Origin: Halodesulfovibrio sp. MK-HDV
GTDB lineage: Bacteria; Desulfobacterota; Desulfovibrionia; Desulfovibrionales; Desulfovibrionaceae
Length of the DNA stretch: 64,000 nt
Assembly: GCF_009914765.1 (NCBI RefSeq)
Contig: NZ_WYDS01000001.1
Coordinates: forward strand, 124,001-188,000
Direction of reading: 5' to 3'
In this document: positions 17,504 to 25,189 of the stretch, in pieces
Layout: each line of letters opens with the position of its first letter
Numbering within the stretch: position 1 is the first letter of the stretch
Program-made: the position numbers and the translations under genes
The notes under the pieces: generated by a model
What the model was told of the DNA's origin: nothing
Database searches by the model: none
What the model saw: the letters and a program-made list of their open reading frames with translations, nothing else

Positions 17504-18460
17504 TTAAGCAGGCTCGTAGAACGGAGACTTTCCGTCAGGGAAGTCTGGTTCAACGCAACCGATACATACAGCGTTCTGTACACACCAGTTGATACCGTTG
17601 TTCCACTTACGTTTGTAACAGTCAGAGTTGGTATCTGGACCTTTACAGCCGAGTTCCATGCGACAACCTTTTACGTCAGTAAACTTAGTTGCCATAATGT
17701 CTTCATCAAAATCATCAAGGTATGGACAGTTATCGTGAATGTTTTCGCCGAAGAATGGAACTGGACGTCCGTCATCATCGAGGATTTTAACTACTTCACC
17801 AAGACCATCAGCAAGACCATGCTTTTTGATAGCGTCAAGAGCAACCGTTACTGTTCCAACGATCCAGTCAGGATGCGGAGGACAACCAGGAATGTTCACA
17901 ACAGGAGTTGCAATTTCTTCAGTTTCGAAGAATTCGCGCACGCCTTTAGCACCGGTCTGGCTACCCGCTGCTGCAGGAATGCCGCCGTATGCAGAACAAG
18001 TACCTACTGCAAGCACAGCTGCTGCCTTAGGGCCGAGTTCTTTCATTGCATCGACCATGGTAATTTCTCTGTGATTGGCTTCGCCGATAACACAGTACTT
18101 ACCATCTGCTTCGGTAGGAATACTTCCTTCGACAACAAGGAAGAATTTACCGTCATACTTGTCTGCAATCTTGTACATGTGTTCGATTGCAGGCTCGCCT
18201 TCCCATGCCATCACTGTCGGATGGTATTCGAGGCTGATAACTTTGAGCAGAACATCTTTAATGTGTGGGTTAACAGAGTTCAGCAGAGATACGGAACAGC
18301 CCGTACAACCTGCGCCCTGTAACCATAAAACTGGAGGGCGTTCGCCGTTTAGTGAACCGGAAATCGCTTCACATACAGCTGGGTTGAACATTTGGGAAAC
18401 CCCAAGTCCAGCCACAGTCCCTGTGCACAGTTTAACAAAATCACGCCTATTGAGACTCAT
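17504..18460 (-). CDS. hysB: [NiFeSe] hydrogenase small subunit
   Basis: 318 residues. Tat signal with RRDFVK at 5-10 followed by a hydrophobic segment. QGAGCTGCSVSLLN (Cys52, Cys55) begins the proximal cluster site, then GTCSAYGG, PGCPPHPDW, and the distal cluster region ending CIGCVEPDFPDGKSPFY. Start chosen at the ATG behind AAGGAGGCAGGG; an upstream in-frame extension of 45 codons has no ribosome site and would spoil the signal. First gene of the hys operon; hysA starts 40 bases downstream. Electron acceptor is expected to be cytochrome c3. Confidence 0.96.
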   Translation of the reverse strand: MSLNRRDFVKLCTGTVAGLGVSQMFNPAVCEAISGSLNGERPPVLWLQGAGCTGCSVSLLNSVNPHIKDVLLKVISLEYHPTVMAWEGEPAIEHMYKIADKYDGKFFLVVEGSIPTEADGKYCVIGEANHREITMVDAMKELGPKAAAVLAVGTCSAYGGIPAAAGSQTGAKGVREFFETEEIATPVVNIPGCPPHPDWIVGTVTVALDAIKKHGLADGLGEVVKILDDDGRPVPFFGENIHDNCPYLDDFDEDIMATKFTDVKGCRMELGCKGPDTNSDCYKRKWNNGINWCVQNAVCIGCVEPDFPDGKSPFYEPA

Positions 18461-18783
18461 CCCTGCCTCCTTGCATTTGGGCGTTTGTAAACCATAAGTA
18501 TCAAACGAATCTATAACGTTGAAGAACAACAAAAGTCGTACATCCTGCTTGCAAAATGTGTCAATAAAATGCCGATAATTTATCCTATAATTCATAGAAA
18601 AAGTTGATAGTACGCAGTATGTGTAATGACTGTTTATTCAATCGTGATTGTTCGTGTTATAAAATACAAATAAGTGGCACGACTGGTTGAGTAACTAGTT
18701 TGGTGGGTAGCAAGATTTAAAACTAGGTATAGAAAAATCTGCTAGAAAAGATTGGAAAAACGGATGGGGTTTTGGTTAAAGAT
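18461..18783. other. Upstream region of hysBA
   Basis: No gene seen. The hysBA promoter must lie here. TTGACA occurs on the minus strand at about 18558 but lacks a good -10 at the right distance. I could not identify a regulator site. Confidence 0.4.
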
Positions 18784-18815
18784 GAGATTGGATGTAAAAG
18801 AGATTGGATGTAAAA
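18784..18815. repeat. Perfect 16-bp tandem duplication
   Basis: GAGATTGGATGTAAAA occurs twice head to tail (18784-18799 and 18800-18815), just past the terminator of the small-RNA candidate. Likely a slippage product. Confidence 0.7.
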
Positions 18816-19026
18816 AAAAGCACCAAGACGGATGTCTTGGTGCTTCATATTTGAGTTACGTTGAAAATTGATTAGTTTCCTAAATCAGATGCTGGCGAAT
18901 TTCTTTGCTTCTCTTCGCCTGTAAGAGGCATGGTGGAGCTTCCAGGTGGACACCTCCCTAAAACTTCGAATTCTATCAGTTAGGTTTCAAGGTGAACTAA
19001 TAAACTTCAGCTTTAATGCTTATCTT
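18811..19026 (-). ncRNA. Candidate structured small RNA, ~215 nt
   Basis: A free-standing transcription unit without an open frame. It has a promoter-like pair just upstream (-35 TTGCTC, 17-base spacer, -10 TATAGT) and ends in a strong terminator (11-bp stem 18819-18829/18834-18844, then T8). The body folds into one long irregular hairpin: GAAG...ATTAGTT pairs with AACTAAT...TTTTC, then CCTAA with TTAGG, GAATT with AATTC, and apical small hairpins (AGGTG/CACCT, GCCT/AGGC). Size and rod-like shape resemble 6S RNA, but I do not see enough conserved sequence to claim it. It could also be the 3' part of a longer mRNA from the upstream 56-codon gene. Confidence 0.5.
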
Positions 19027-19032
19027 GAGTTA

Positions 19033-19061
19033 ACTATACCCCGAACTAATTTCTAGAGCAA
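19033..19061 (-). promoter_or_regulatory. Promoter of the small-RNA candidate
   Basis: -10 TATAGT (19033-19038) and -35 TTGCTC (19056-19061) on the minus strand, spacer 17 bases. Confidence 0.5.
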
Positions 19062-19132
19062 CAGTTTTTAATTTTAAATTAAAAACTTTATTTTCAGGGT
19101 GGTAATGAAGTGTTTTAGGAAGGAGGTTGCTG

Positions 19133-19303
19133 TTATTTTTTTGAACCGGTGCCGCAAAGTAAAACTTCAAATTGCTTTAGTTCTGCCGGGGTGATTTCTC
19201 TGTTTTCCATGACAAAGTAATCAGACTGTGTTGCACCTGAATAAATGCGATCTGACTCAGGGGTAGTTGTCGTGTTTTTTTGTTTACGATGTTTTTCTGG
19301 CAT
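19133..19303 (-). CDS. Hypothetical 56-residue protein
   Basis: A short gene with ATG behind GGAG (five bases). The N-terminus is basic (MPEKHRKQKN) followed by four Thr, and the rest is mixed, ending LLCGTGSKK; residues 34-48 look helical. No signal peptide or domain recognised. Support: a good ribosome site, a TATAGT -10 box 22 bases before the start, and a normal residue composition. It may be DNA- or RNA-binding given the basic tail, but this is a guess. Confidence 0.55.
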   Translation of the reverse strand: MPEKHRKQKNTTTTPESDRIYSGATQSDYFVMENREITPAELKQFEVLLCGTGSKK

Positions 19304-19324
19304 AGCTACTCCTTTTTTGTGGTG

Positions 19325-19353
19325 ACTATACCATAGCTTTCTTCTCGGAAGAA
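19325..19353 (-). promoter_or_regulatory. -10 box and palindromic operator-like site
   Basis: TATAGT at 19325-19330 on the minus strand and a perfect 6-3-6 inverted repeat TTCTTC-N3-GAAGAA at 19339-19353, covering the -35 to -10 spacer of the 56-codon gene. A repressor site is plausible. Confidence 0.4.
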
Positions 19354-19568
19354 CATTCTGAAGGGGATGTATATGTTGTATATTGCCATATATGTTTAAT
19401 TATCAATAAAAACAGTCAGGTAGTAGTGTGCTCTTTGTAAAGAAATCATGTGCACTCGGAGTGCTTCTAACCCCGAGGAAGGATTAAGAATGTCTACTCC
19501 AGAAGTCTTGTATTTCAATTAAAAAGAGATGATGAAGAAATTTACGTTGGCAATGATGGTTGACTTAT

Positions 19569-19597
19569 CATGCACAGCATGATTTCAACTGTGCATG
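19569..19597 (+). promoter_or_regulatory. Stem-loop covering the gluQ start codon
   Basis: A 9-bp inverted repeat CATGCACAG/CTGTGCATG (19569-19577 with 19589-19597) encloses the gluQ ATG, and no ribosome site precedes the ATG. Translation may depend on the tiny frames just upstream (10 codons from 19490 behind GAGGAAGGA; 17 codons from about 19531). Confidence 0.4.
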
Positions 19598-20641
19598 AGT
19601 TCTACAAGTAATCTTGCGAAAATCGCTGAAGAAATATGCCCAGCTGGCTTGGCGGCGCACAGTGCTGTTAAGGGGCGCTTTGCTCCATCACCAACAGGAT
19701 ACATGCATCTTGGTAATGCTTGGTCTTTTCTTGTGTGCTGGCTTGCTGCCCGAAAAGAGAACGGCAAACTTATCCTTCGTATAGAAGATATTGATCCAGA
19801 TCGATCAAAGCCTGAATTTGTGAATGGCTTAATTGAGGATCTGCATTGGCTTGGCTTGGATTGGGATGAAGGGGCAGATATTGGCGGAGAGAACGCACCA
19901 TATACGCAAAGCGAATCGACATCATTATATGAGCACGTGATTGATGCGCTTCAGAAGGATGGTCTTGTCTACCCATGTTTCTGTACACGCAAAGAATTGC
20001 GGTCGTTAGCGTCTGCTCCGCATAAAGGTGACTATGGGAGTGCCTATCCTGAGCTTTGCCTGCATCTTTCGGATGATGATCGAAGAGAGCGGGAGGCCAC
20101 AGGTCGTAAAAGCTCCATGCGATTGCATTGCGAAAAAGATGAGATACACTTCACAGATGTTTTGCATGGCAATTGCTGCATGAGTTGGCGCGAATGCGGC
20201 GGAGACTTTCCCCTTAGGCGATCCGACGGTGTTTTTGCTTACCAGCTTGCCGTTGTCGTTGATGACATCAGGCAGGGGGTTACGCAGGTGGTGCGCGGGG
20301 AAGATATTTTGCACTGCACACCGCGTCAGGTTTACCTGTATGAACTATTCGGGTGCACGCCTCCAGAGTATATTCATTTGCCACTTGTGGTAGATCATGG
20401 TGGGGAGCGTTTAGCAAAACGACACGGACATTTTGAATTACGAAAGATGCGAGAGGCCGGAATTTCTGCAGAAGCAGTGATTGGTTATATCGCGTACCTT
20501 GGTGGAATTATCCCGACATGTAGATGTGTTTCAGCTCGTGAGCTGCTGCAAGACTTTTCTATAGGTTTGATCAATAGCAAAGAGCTGAAGCTTGGAGAAG
20601 AAGTAATAGCGCGGCTTAAAGAGCTTTCTGGTGCTTGCTGA
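19595..20641 (+). CDS. gluQ: Glutamyl-Q tRNA(Asp) synthetase
   Basis: 348 residues. A paralogue of the GluRS catalytic core that adds Glu to queuosine at position 34 of tRNA-Asp. GRFAPSPTGYMHLGNAWS at residues 27-44 holds the HIGH-like motif (HLGN), and LAKRHG near 270 takes the place of KMSKS. Cys residues at CFCTRK and nearby fit the zinc site of this family. There is no anticodon-binding domain, as expected. The 26 residues before the core are longer than in E. coli YadB, so the true start may be downstream, but no other Met is available. Confidence 0.88.
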   Translation: MSSTSNLAKIAEEICPAGLAAHSAVKGRFAPSPTGYMHLGNAWSFLVCWLAARKENGKLILRIEDIDPDRSKPEFVNGLIEDLHWLGLDWDEGADIGGENAPYTQSESTSLYEHVIDALQKDGLVYPCFCTRKELRSLASAPHKGDYGSAYPELCLHLSDDDRREREATGRKSSMRLHCEKDEIHFTDVLHGNCCMSWRECGGDFPLRRSDGVFAYQLAVVVDDIRQGVTQVVRGEDILHCTPRQVYLYELFGCTPPEYIHLPLVVDHGGERLAKRHGHFELRKMREAGISAEAVIGYIAYLGGIIPTCRCVSARELLQDFSIGLINSKELKLGEEVIARLKELSGAC

Positions 20642-20755
20642 GTTGGTCTAAAATCTATACGGTGCGTAAACGAGCAATTTTGAGCATTGTTATGCAATAA
20701 ATTTGCTGTTGAAAAACAAGTTGGCACAATTCACAGAAAAGGTTGGGAGTTAGTT

Positions 20756-21133
20756 ATGCAGTTGGATACCGTATTTTCTAAAGAAAAGCTGGAAGAATTG
20801 TTTCCGGCATCTAAAACTGATGAATTCTTCGATGCGTTATACGGAGAAGCAGAAAGTGGTGCTTACGATATTGAGCTTGCCTTTGTGAAAGCAACAGACT
20901 CAATGCTTGAATTCGCTTTTAATTTAAATCAGCGCAAAGGTGCGTGTCTTGCCTGTAATTTGACCTATGGTCTTCCTCAGGTATTTATGCGCCACCCTAT
21001 TATTAATGTTAAGGGGTTAGTGGACAAGATCGCATCTATTGCTGGAAAAAATGAAGTGACTTTTGAGATTGGCAGAACTCAAGAAGAATCTAACGCGCGT
21101 CACATTATTCCGTTAGTGATAACCGCTGCATAG
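20756..21133 (+). CDS. Conserved Desulfovibrio protein, unknown function
   Basis: 125 residues, start at the ATG behind GGGAG; a longer frame exists upstream without a ribosome site. Soluble, with a short KGACLACNLTYGLP segment containing a CxxC pair (about residues 64-67). I believe this family is often labelled 'pancreas/duodenum homeobox protein 1' in Desulfovibrio genomes, which is a transferred mislabel: there is no homeodomain. A mixed alpha/beta fold is likely. It stands between gluQ and a shared terminator. Confidence 0.65.
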   Translation: MQLDTVFSKEKLEELFPASKTDEFFDALYGEAESGAYDIELAFVKATDSMLEFAFNLNQRKGACLACNLTYGLPQVFMRHPIINVKGLVDKIASIAGKNEVTFEIGRTQEESNARHIIPLVITAA

Positions 21134-21200
21134 TAGATGTAGAAAAAATTTTCTTAGATACAACAACAGCACAACGTTGGATCTAAGCTAAAGCGCATAA

Positions 21201-21230
21201 AAAAAGGAAGAGAAAAATCTCTTCCTTTTT
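21201..21230. terminator. Bidirectional terminator
   Basis: 13-bp stem AAAAAGGAAGAGA/TCTCTTCCTTTTT, loop AAAA, with A and T runs on both sides. It serves the plus-strand gene to the left and the convergent TetR gene. Confidence 0.85.
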
Positions 21231-21251
21231 TTTATGGATTAGCAAAAATTG

Positions 21252-21830
21252 CTAGTCGCCCTGAATACTGCGTGAAATAAATTTGAGAACTTCATCGTAG
21301 AGGTTGGCTGGCGCATATGGTGTCAAAAGTCTGGTTCGAATTGCACCAACCAAGTTACAGGTGAGGACTGAAGTGGTTTCGTGAGCAGGTAAGTCTCTGA
21401 TGGAGCCATCTTCAATGCCTCTTCGTACATGATACTCCAGTTCGCGTGGTACTTGATTAAATTTCTCGTACATAATGTCGCGATCTGTCTGAGTTTTCAT
21501 GTCTGAGTAAGGAGAGCAGCGTACGAGAACAAGGAAGTGCGATTCCGGCATTACGGAGTAATCGAGATAGGTACGACAAAAATTCATAACAGAATCGTAA
21601 CCGGTATCACCTTGCGCACATGCTTCTCTCAGCTTGATAATGAAGTCATCCAGAACATCCAGTCCAGCTGCAAGAAACAATTTTTCTTTGTTTCCATAGT
21701 GGTGTGTAAGTAGTCCAAGAGCCACTCCGGCACGTTCAGAAATCTTTTTAAACGTAGTCTCGGCGTAACCATACTCACCAAAGAGCTCTTTTGCAGCCAG
21801 TAGCAGAGCCTCTTTTTTTGTCATTGTCAT
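21252..21830 (-). CDS. TetR-family transcriptional regulator
   Basis: 192 residues. The N-terminal helix-turn-helix is clear: AAKELFGEYGYAETTFKKIS, then AGVALGLLTHHYGNKEKLFL, ending about residue 55. The C-terminal ligand domain is variable and not recognised; a CSPYSDMKTQTD stretch lies near residue 110. Start chosen at Met17 of the open frame; the ribosome site is weak (GGGTCAAGCT). It is convergent with the preceding gene. Its target may be itself or the acyltransferase gene upstream on the same strand; no operator is obvious. Confidence 0.85.
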   Translation of the reverse strand: MTMTKKEALLLAAKELFGEYGYAETTFKKISERAGVALGLLTHHYGNKEKLFLAAGLDVLDDFIIKLREACAQGDTGYDSVMNFCRTYLDYSVMPESHFLVLVRCSPYSDMKTQTDRDIMYEKFNQVPRELEYHVRRGIEDGSIRDLPAHETTSVLTCNLVGAIRTRLLTPYAPANLYDEVLKFISRSIQGD

Positions 21831-22201
21831 AGCTTGACCCAGTAGTTTTAGGGTTAATCCAGTAGGGGGTCGCGGCAACTCGAAACCCTACCTTATAAAC
21901 TGTTTGAGCACGCAATAACGCTTATCGTACAATTTTTTTTGCGTCAATGCATGAGAAAAAAATTCTGTATTACCATACAAAAATACACGTGCCAGTTGGT
22001 TATTAATAAAATGTAAAAAATGTAATATTCTTCGCTAGTTCCCAGAAACATAAGAATCTTTATCTATTTGGGAAAAGTGAATTGTGGTTATGCAAAAAAA
22101 TAATGCCTGCTCCAAGTGCATATAAAAAAGTATGCGTAACTGAAGCAGGCTTTAATTCTCGTTTTTAGGAAATCAGAAAAATTGTTTTAGCACTCAATGT
22201 C
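21831..22201. other. Intergenic region with a long terminator hairpin
   Basis: No gene seen. 22104-22153 folds into a long hairpin (GCCTGCT/AGCAGGC plus an inner GTGCATA/TATGCGT stem), followed on the minus strand by ATTATTTTTTT; this ends the acyltransferase transcript. The TetR promoter should lie around 21840-21990. Confidence 0.65.
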
Positions 22202-22985
22202 TTATTTCTTCCATTTTTCCAAAGAACTTTCAATAAAGTTACACACGGATGCGTGTGCTTCTTTGCCGTTACCTTCAGCCATAACTGGCGTGCCGAATGC
22301 AAAGTGAACTTTTTTTGAAATATCAATTGGTCCAAATTCTTTACCCAGCTTGCTGTGTCCCCAGCTATCAGTCTTTAACGCCAATGGTACAATTGGCACT
22401 CCAGCTTTTTTAGCGAGTTTTACACCAATTGAATTGAATTTAGCGTGGTCGAACTCTGTGCTTCGCGTGGATTGAGGGAAGACAATAACCGATTTTCCTT
22501 GTGCAAGCTTTTCACACCCTTCGGTAAGTACTTTTTTTTAAATCTTCACGAGGATTCGTTCTATCAACCGCAATAGGGTTTCTAGAAGCCATAAGGTCTC
22601 CGAAGAACGGGTATTTCAGGAGGGAACTTTTTACAACAAAAGTGACAGGCTTATGCGGCTGAATAATCGCCGGAAGTGCGAAAGTTTCGAGTGTGCTCAT
22701 GTGGTTGCCAATGAAGACACAAGGAGTGTTAAGTTCAGTAAAGGCTGAGAGGTTCTCAAAAGAAAGAGATACTCCGACTTTTTCTAGTGCTTTGATAATA
22801 TATAGACTGGCTTTAACCCACGCCTGATCAGACGATTTCCCTAATTTTGCTTCTCTATTGGCGCAGAACGCTATTTTGGCCATTGAAGGGTAAAAGAAAA
22901 GAGAAGGCAGGCGGCTGGAAAGAAAGCCTTTTGTATCGCTCGGGGTAGTGTATGTGTTGCTGTACATTACAGGGTAGTTTTTCAT
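22202..22985 (-). pseudogene. PlsC-like acyltransferase, frameshifted at A8
   Basis: The gene would make 260 residues of a 1-acyl-glycerol-3-phosphate acyltransferase-type protein, a membrane-associated enzyme of phospholipid synthesis. The frame breaks at a run of eight A (22532-22539). Reading seven A joins both halves without loss. The N-terminal part holds the NHxSTLE block (NHMSTLE, with Glu in place of the usual Asp of HX4D) and the C-terminal part holds FPQSTRS, the FPEGTRS-type block, and VPIVPLALK. Start at ATG 22985 with GGAG five bases upstream. It could be a sequencing error, a phase-variable gene or a recent pseudogene. Confidence 0.8.
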
Positions 22986-23018
22986 GTAGTCTCCGGACAG
23001 TGGAAATATATTGGTCAA

Positions 23019-23296
23019 TTCGTGTTTTAGTTAGCATAGAACCAATTAGTATTACAATGTGTTAGATTGTGTATAAAAACTAATTTTGAGTATGCTAAAG
23101 AAGGTTACGTTATTGGAAAGATGTGATTTCCTTTTCTGGACAATTCGCTGCAAATGCGCAAGAAGAGAAAAAAATATGTATCCATATTATATGAACCTTA
23201 TTCTGCTTGTTTCAGAACGAGGAGAGAGTATGGAGCATAATGGCAATGAAAACGAGTAGCGAGCCTACAGTTTACTAATAGATTCAAGGTGGTAAT
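23019..23296. other. Divergent promoter region between acyltransferase and ettA
   Basis: No gene seen. AT-rich, must carry promoters in both directions. No clear operator. Confidence 0.4.
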
Positions 23297-24982
23297 ATGA
23301 GTCAGAACGAGCCGGATAAGATTATTTATTCAATGGTTCGCGTGACAAAGCGTCACGGCCAGAAAGAGGTTCTTAAGAACATTTCTCTTTCATATTTTTA
23401 TGGTGCAAAAATTGGTGTGCTGGGTCTTAACGGCTCCGGTAAATCTTCTCTTCTTAAAGTTCTTGCTGGTGTAGACACTACATTTGAAGGTGAAACTCAC
23501 GTTTCTCCTGGTTATACTGTAGGCTACCTTGAGCAGGAACCTCTTGTAGACGAAACACGTACTGTACGTGAAGTAGTAGAAGAAGGTGTTGGCGACGTTA
23601 TGACTATTATTAACGAGTTCAACGACATCAACGCTAAGTTTGCAGAACCGATGGAACCTGACGAAATGGATGCTCTCATTGAGAGACAGGCTCAGGTTCA
23701 GGAGCAGATGGACGCGAAGGGCGCTTGGGATATCGATTCCCGCCTGCAGATGGCAATGGACGCTTTGCGTTGCCCACCTGCTGATACTCCAGTGAATGTA
23801 ATCTCCGGTGGTGAAAAACGTCGTGTAGCATTGTGTCGTCTCTTGTTACAGAGCCCAGACATTCTGCTTCTTGACGAACCGACTAACCACCTTGATGCAG
23901 AATCTGTTGCATGGCTTGAACGCTTCCTGCAGAATTTCCCGGGCACTGTTATCGCGGTAACTCATGACCGTTACTTCCTCGATAATGTTGCAGGTTGGAT
24001 TCTGGAACTTGACCGTGGTCGCGGTATCCCTTGGAAGGGTAATTACTCAAGCTGGCTCGATCAGAAGCAGAACCGCCTTGGTCAGGAAGAGAAGAAAGAA
24101 TCTGAGCGTCGTAAAACCCTGCAGCGAGAACTTGAATGGATTCGCATGTCTCCAAAGGGACGTCATTCCAAATCAAAAGCTCGTATCAGTGCTTATGAAT
24201 CTCTTGTTTCTCATGAGTCTGAAGCTCATGGTAAAGATCTTGAGATCTACATTCCACCGGGACCACGTCTTGGCAAACAGGTTATCGAGATGAAAGACGT
24301 TACGAAGTCTCTCGGTGACAAGTTGCTTGTAGATGGAATGAATTGCATTATTCCAGCTGGTGCTATTGTTGGTATTATTGGTCCTAACGGTGCTGGTAAA
24401 TCAACCACCTTCAAAATGCTTCTTGGTGAAGAAAAACCAGATGCAGGTGAAGTTGTAATCGGCGAAACTGTTCAGTTTGCTCATGTAGATCAGGGTCGTG
24501 GCTCTCTTGAAGCTGGTAAAACAGTATATGAAGTCATTTCTGGTGGCTACGAAACTGTAAAGCTTGGAACACAGGAAGTTAATGCGAGAGCATACTGCTC
24601 CCGTTTTGGCATCACTGGTTCTGACCAGCAGAAGAATGTTGATGTTCTTTCTGGTGGTGAACGAAACCGTGTACACCTTGCACAGATTCTTAAATCTGGT
24701 GCAAACGTAATCCTGCTTGATGAACCTACTAACGATCTTGACGTAAACACCATGCGTGCGCTTGAAGAAGCTCTTGAGAACTTCGCTGGCTCCGTATTGG
24801 TTATTTCGCATGATCGTTGGTTCCTCGATCGTCTTGCAACCCACATCCTTGCTTTTGAAGGCGACTCTCAGGTTGTCTTCTTTGACGGTAACTATTCTGA
24901 ATACGAAGCTGACCGTAAGAAACGTCTCGGTAAAGAGGCTGATCAGCCTCATCGTATTAAGTATCGTAAACTTACCCGTTAG
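23297..24982 (+). CDS. ettA: EttA, energy-dependent translational throttle ABC-F ATPase
   Basis: 561 residues, two ABC cassettes without membrane domains. Walker A motifs GLNGSGKSS (about 44-52) and GPNGAGKST (about 360-368). Signature motifs are SGGEKRR and SGGERNR, and Walker B motifs are LLLDEPTNHLD and ILLDEPTNDLD. The interdomain linker and arm match EttA, which binds the ribosomal E site and gates the first peptide bond according to ATP/ADP. Length equals the family norm. AAGGTGG lies six bases before the ATG. Confidence 0.95.
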   Translation: MSQNEPDKIIYSMVRVTKRHGQKEVLKNISLSYFYGAKIGVLGLNGSGKSSLLKVLAGVDTTFEGETHVSPGYTVGYLEQEPLVDETRTVREVVEEGVGDVMTIINEFNDINAKFAEPMEPDEMDALIERQAQVQEQMDAKGAWDIDSRLQMAMDALRCPPADTPVNVISGGEKRRVALCRLLLQSPDILLLDEPTNHLDAESVAWLERFLQNFPGTVIAVTHDRYFLDNVAGWILELDRGRGIPWKGNYSSWLDQKQNRLGQEEKKESERRKTLQRELEWIRMSPKGRHSKSKARISAYESLVSHESEAHGKDLEIYIPPGPRLGKQVIEMKDVTKSLGDKLLVDGMNCIIPAGAIVGIIGPNGAGKSTTFKMLLGEEKPDAGEVVIGETVQFAHVDQGRGSLEAGKTVYEVISGGYETVKLGTQEVNARAYCSRFGITGSDQQKNVDVLSGGERNRVHLAQILKSGANVILLDEPTNDLDVNTMRALEEALENFAGSVLVISHDRWFLDRLATHILAFEGDSQVVFFDGNYSEYEADRKKRLGKEADQPHRIKYRKLTR

Positions 24983-25032
24983 TAGTTAACTGCCTTTGTA
25001 CATTACGTACAAATAGTTACTTAGAGAAAATG

Positions 25033-25064
25033 AAGCGGACTCGAAAGAGTCCGCTTTTTTTTTA
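25033..25064 (+). terminator. Terminator after ettA
   Basis: 10-bp stem (25033-25042 with 25047-25056), GAAA loop, followed by T8. Confidence 0.9.
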
Positions 25065-25189
25065 TGCTGTTGTTATGCAACGACTTGTTTATTTTTGAGT
25101 ATATCTATATAGCTTTTTCTTTACCACAGAGGTTTTACTGTACTGTCTTTTTTTAAAATCGCATAAAACCATTGAAATAAGAGCATGTA

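Noticed and set aside
16609-18322. Several plus-strand frames of 160-195 codons
   Set aside because: All are antisense to hysA and hysB with reverse-strand composition.
18673-18690. TGGCACG-like sequence resembling a sigma-54 -24 box
   Set aside because: The -12 part does not fit TTGC at the right distance and it points away from hysBA.
22530-22542. Programmed ribosomal frameshift at the A8 run
   Set aside because: No stimulatory structure is visible and PlsC-like genes are not known to need one; sequencing error, slippage or mutation is simpler.
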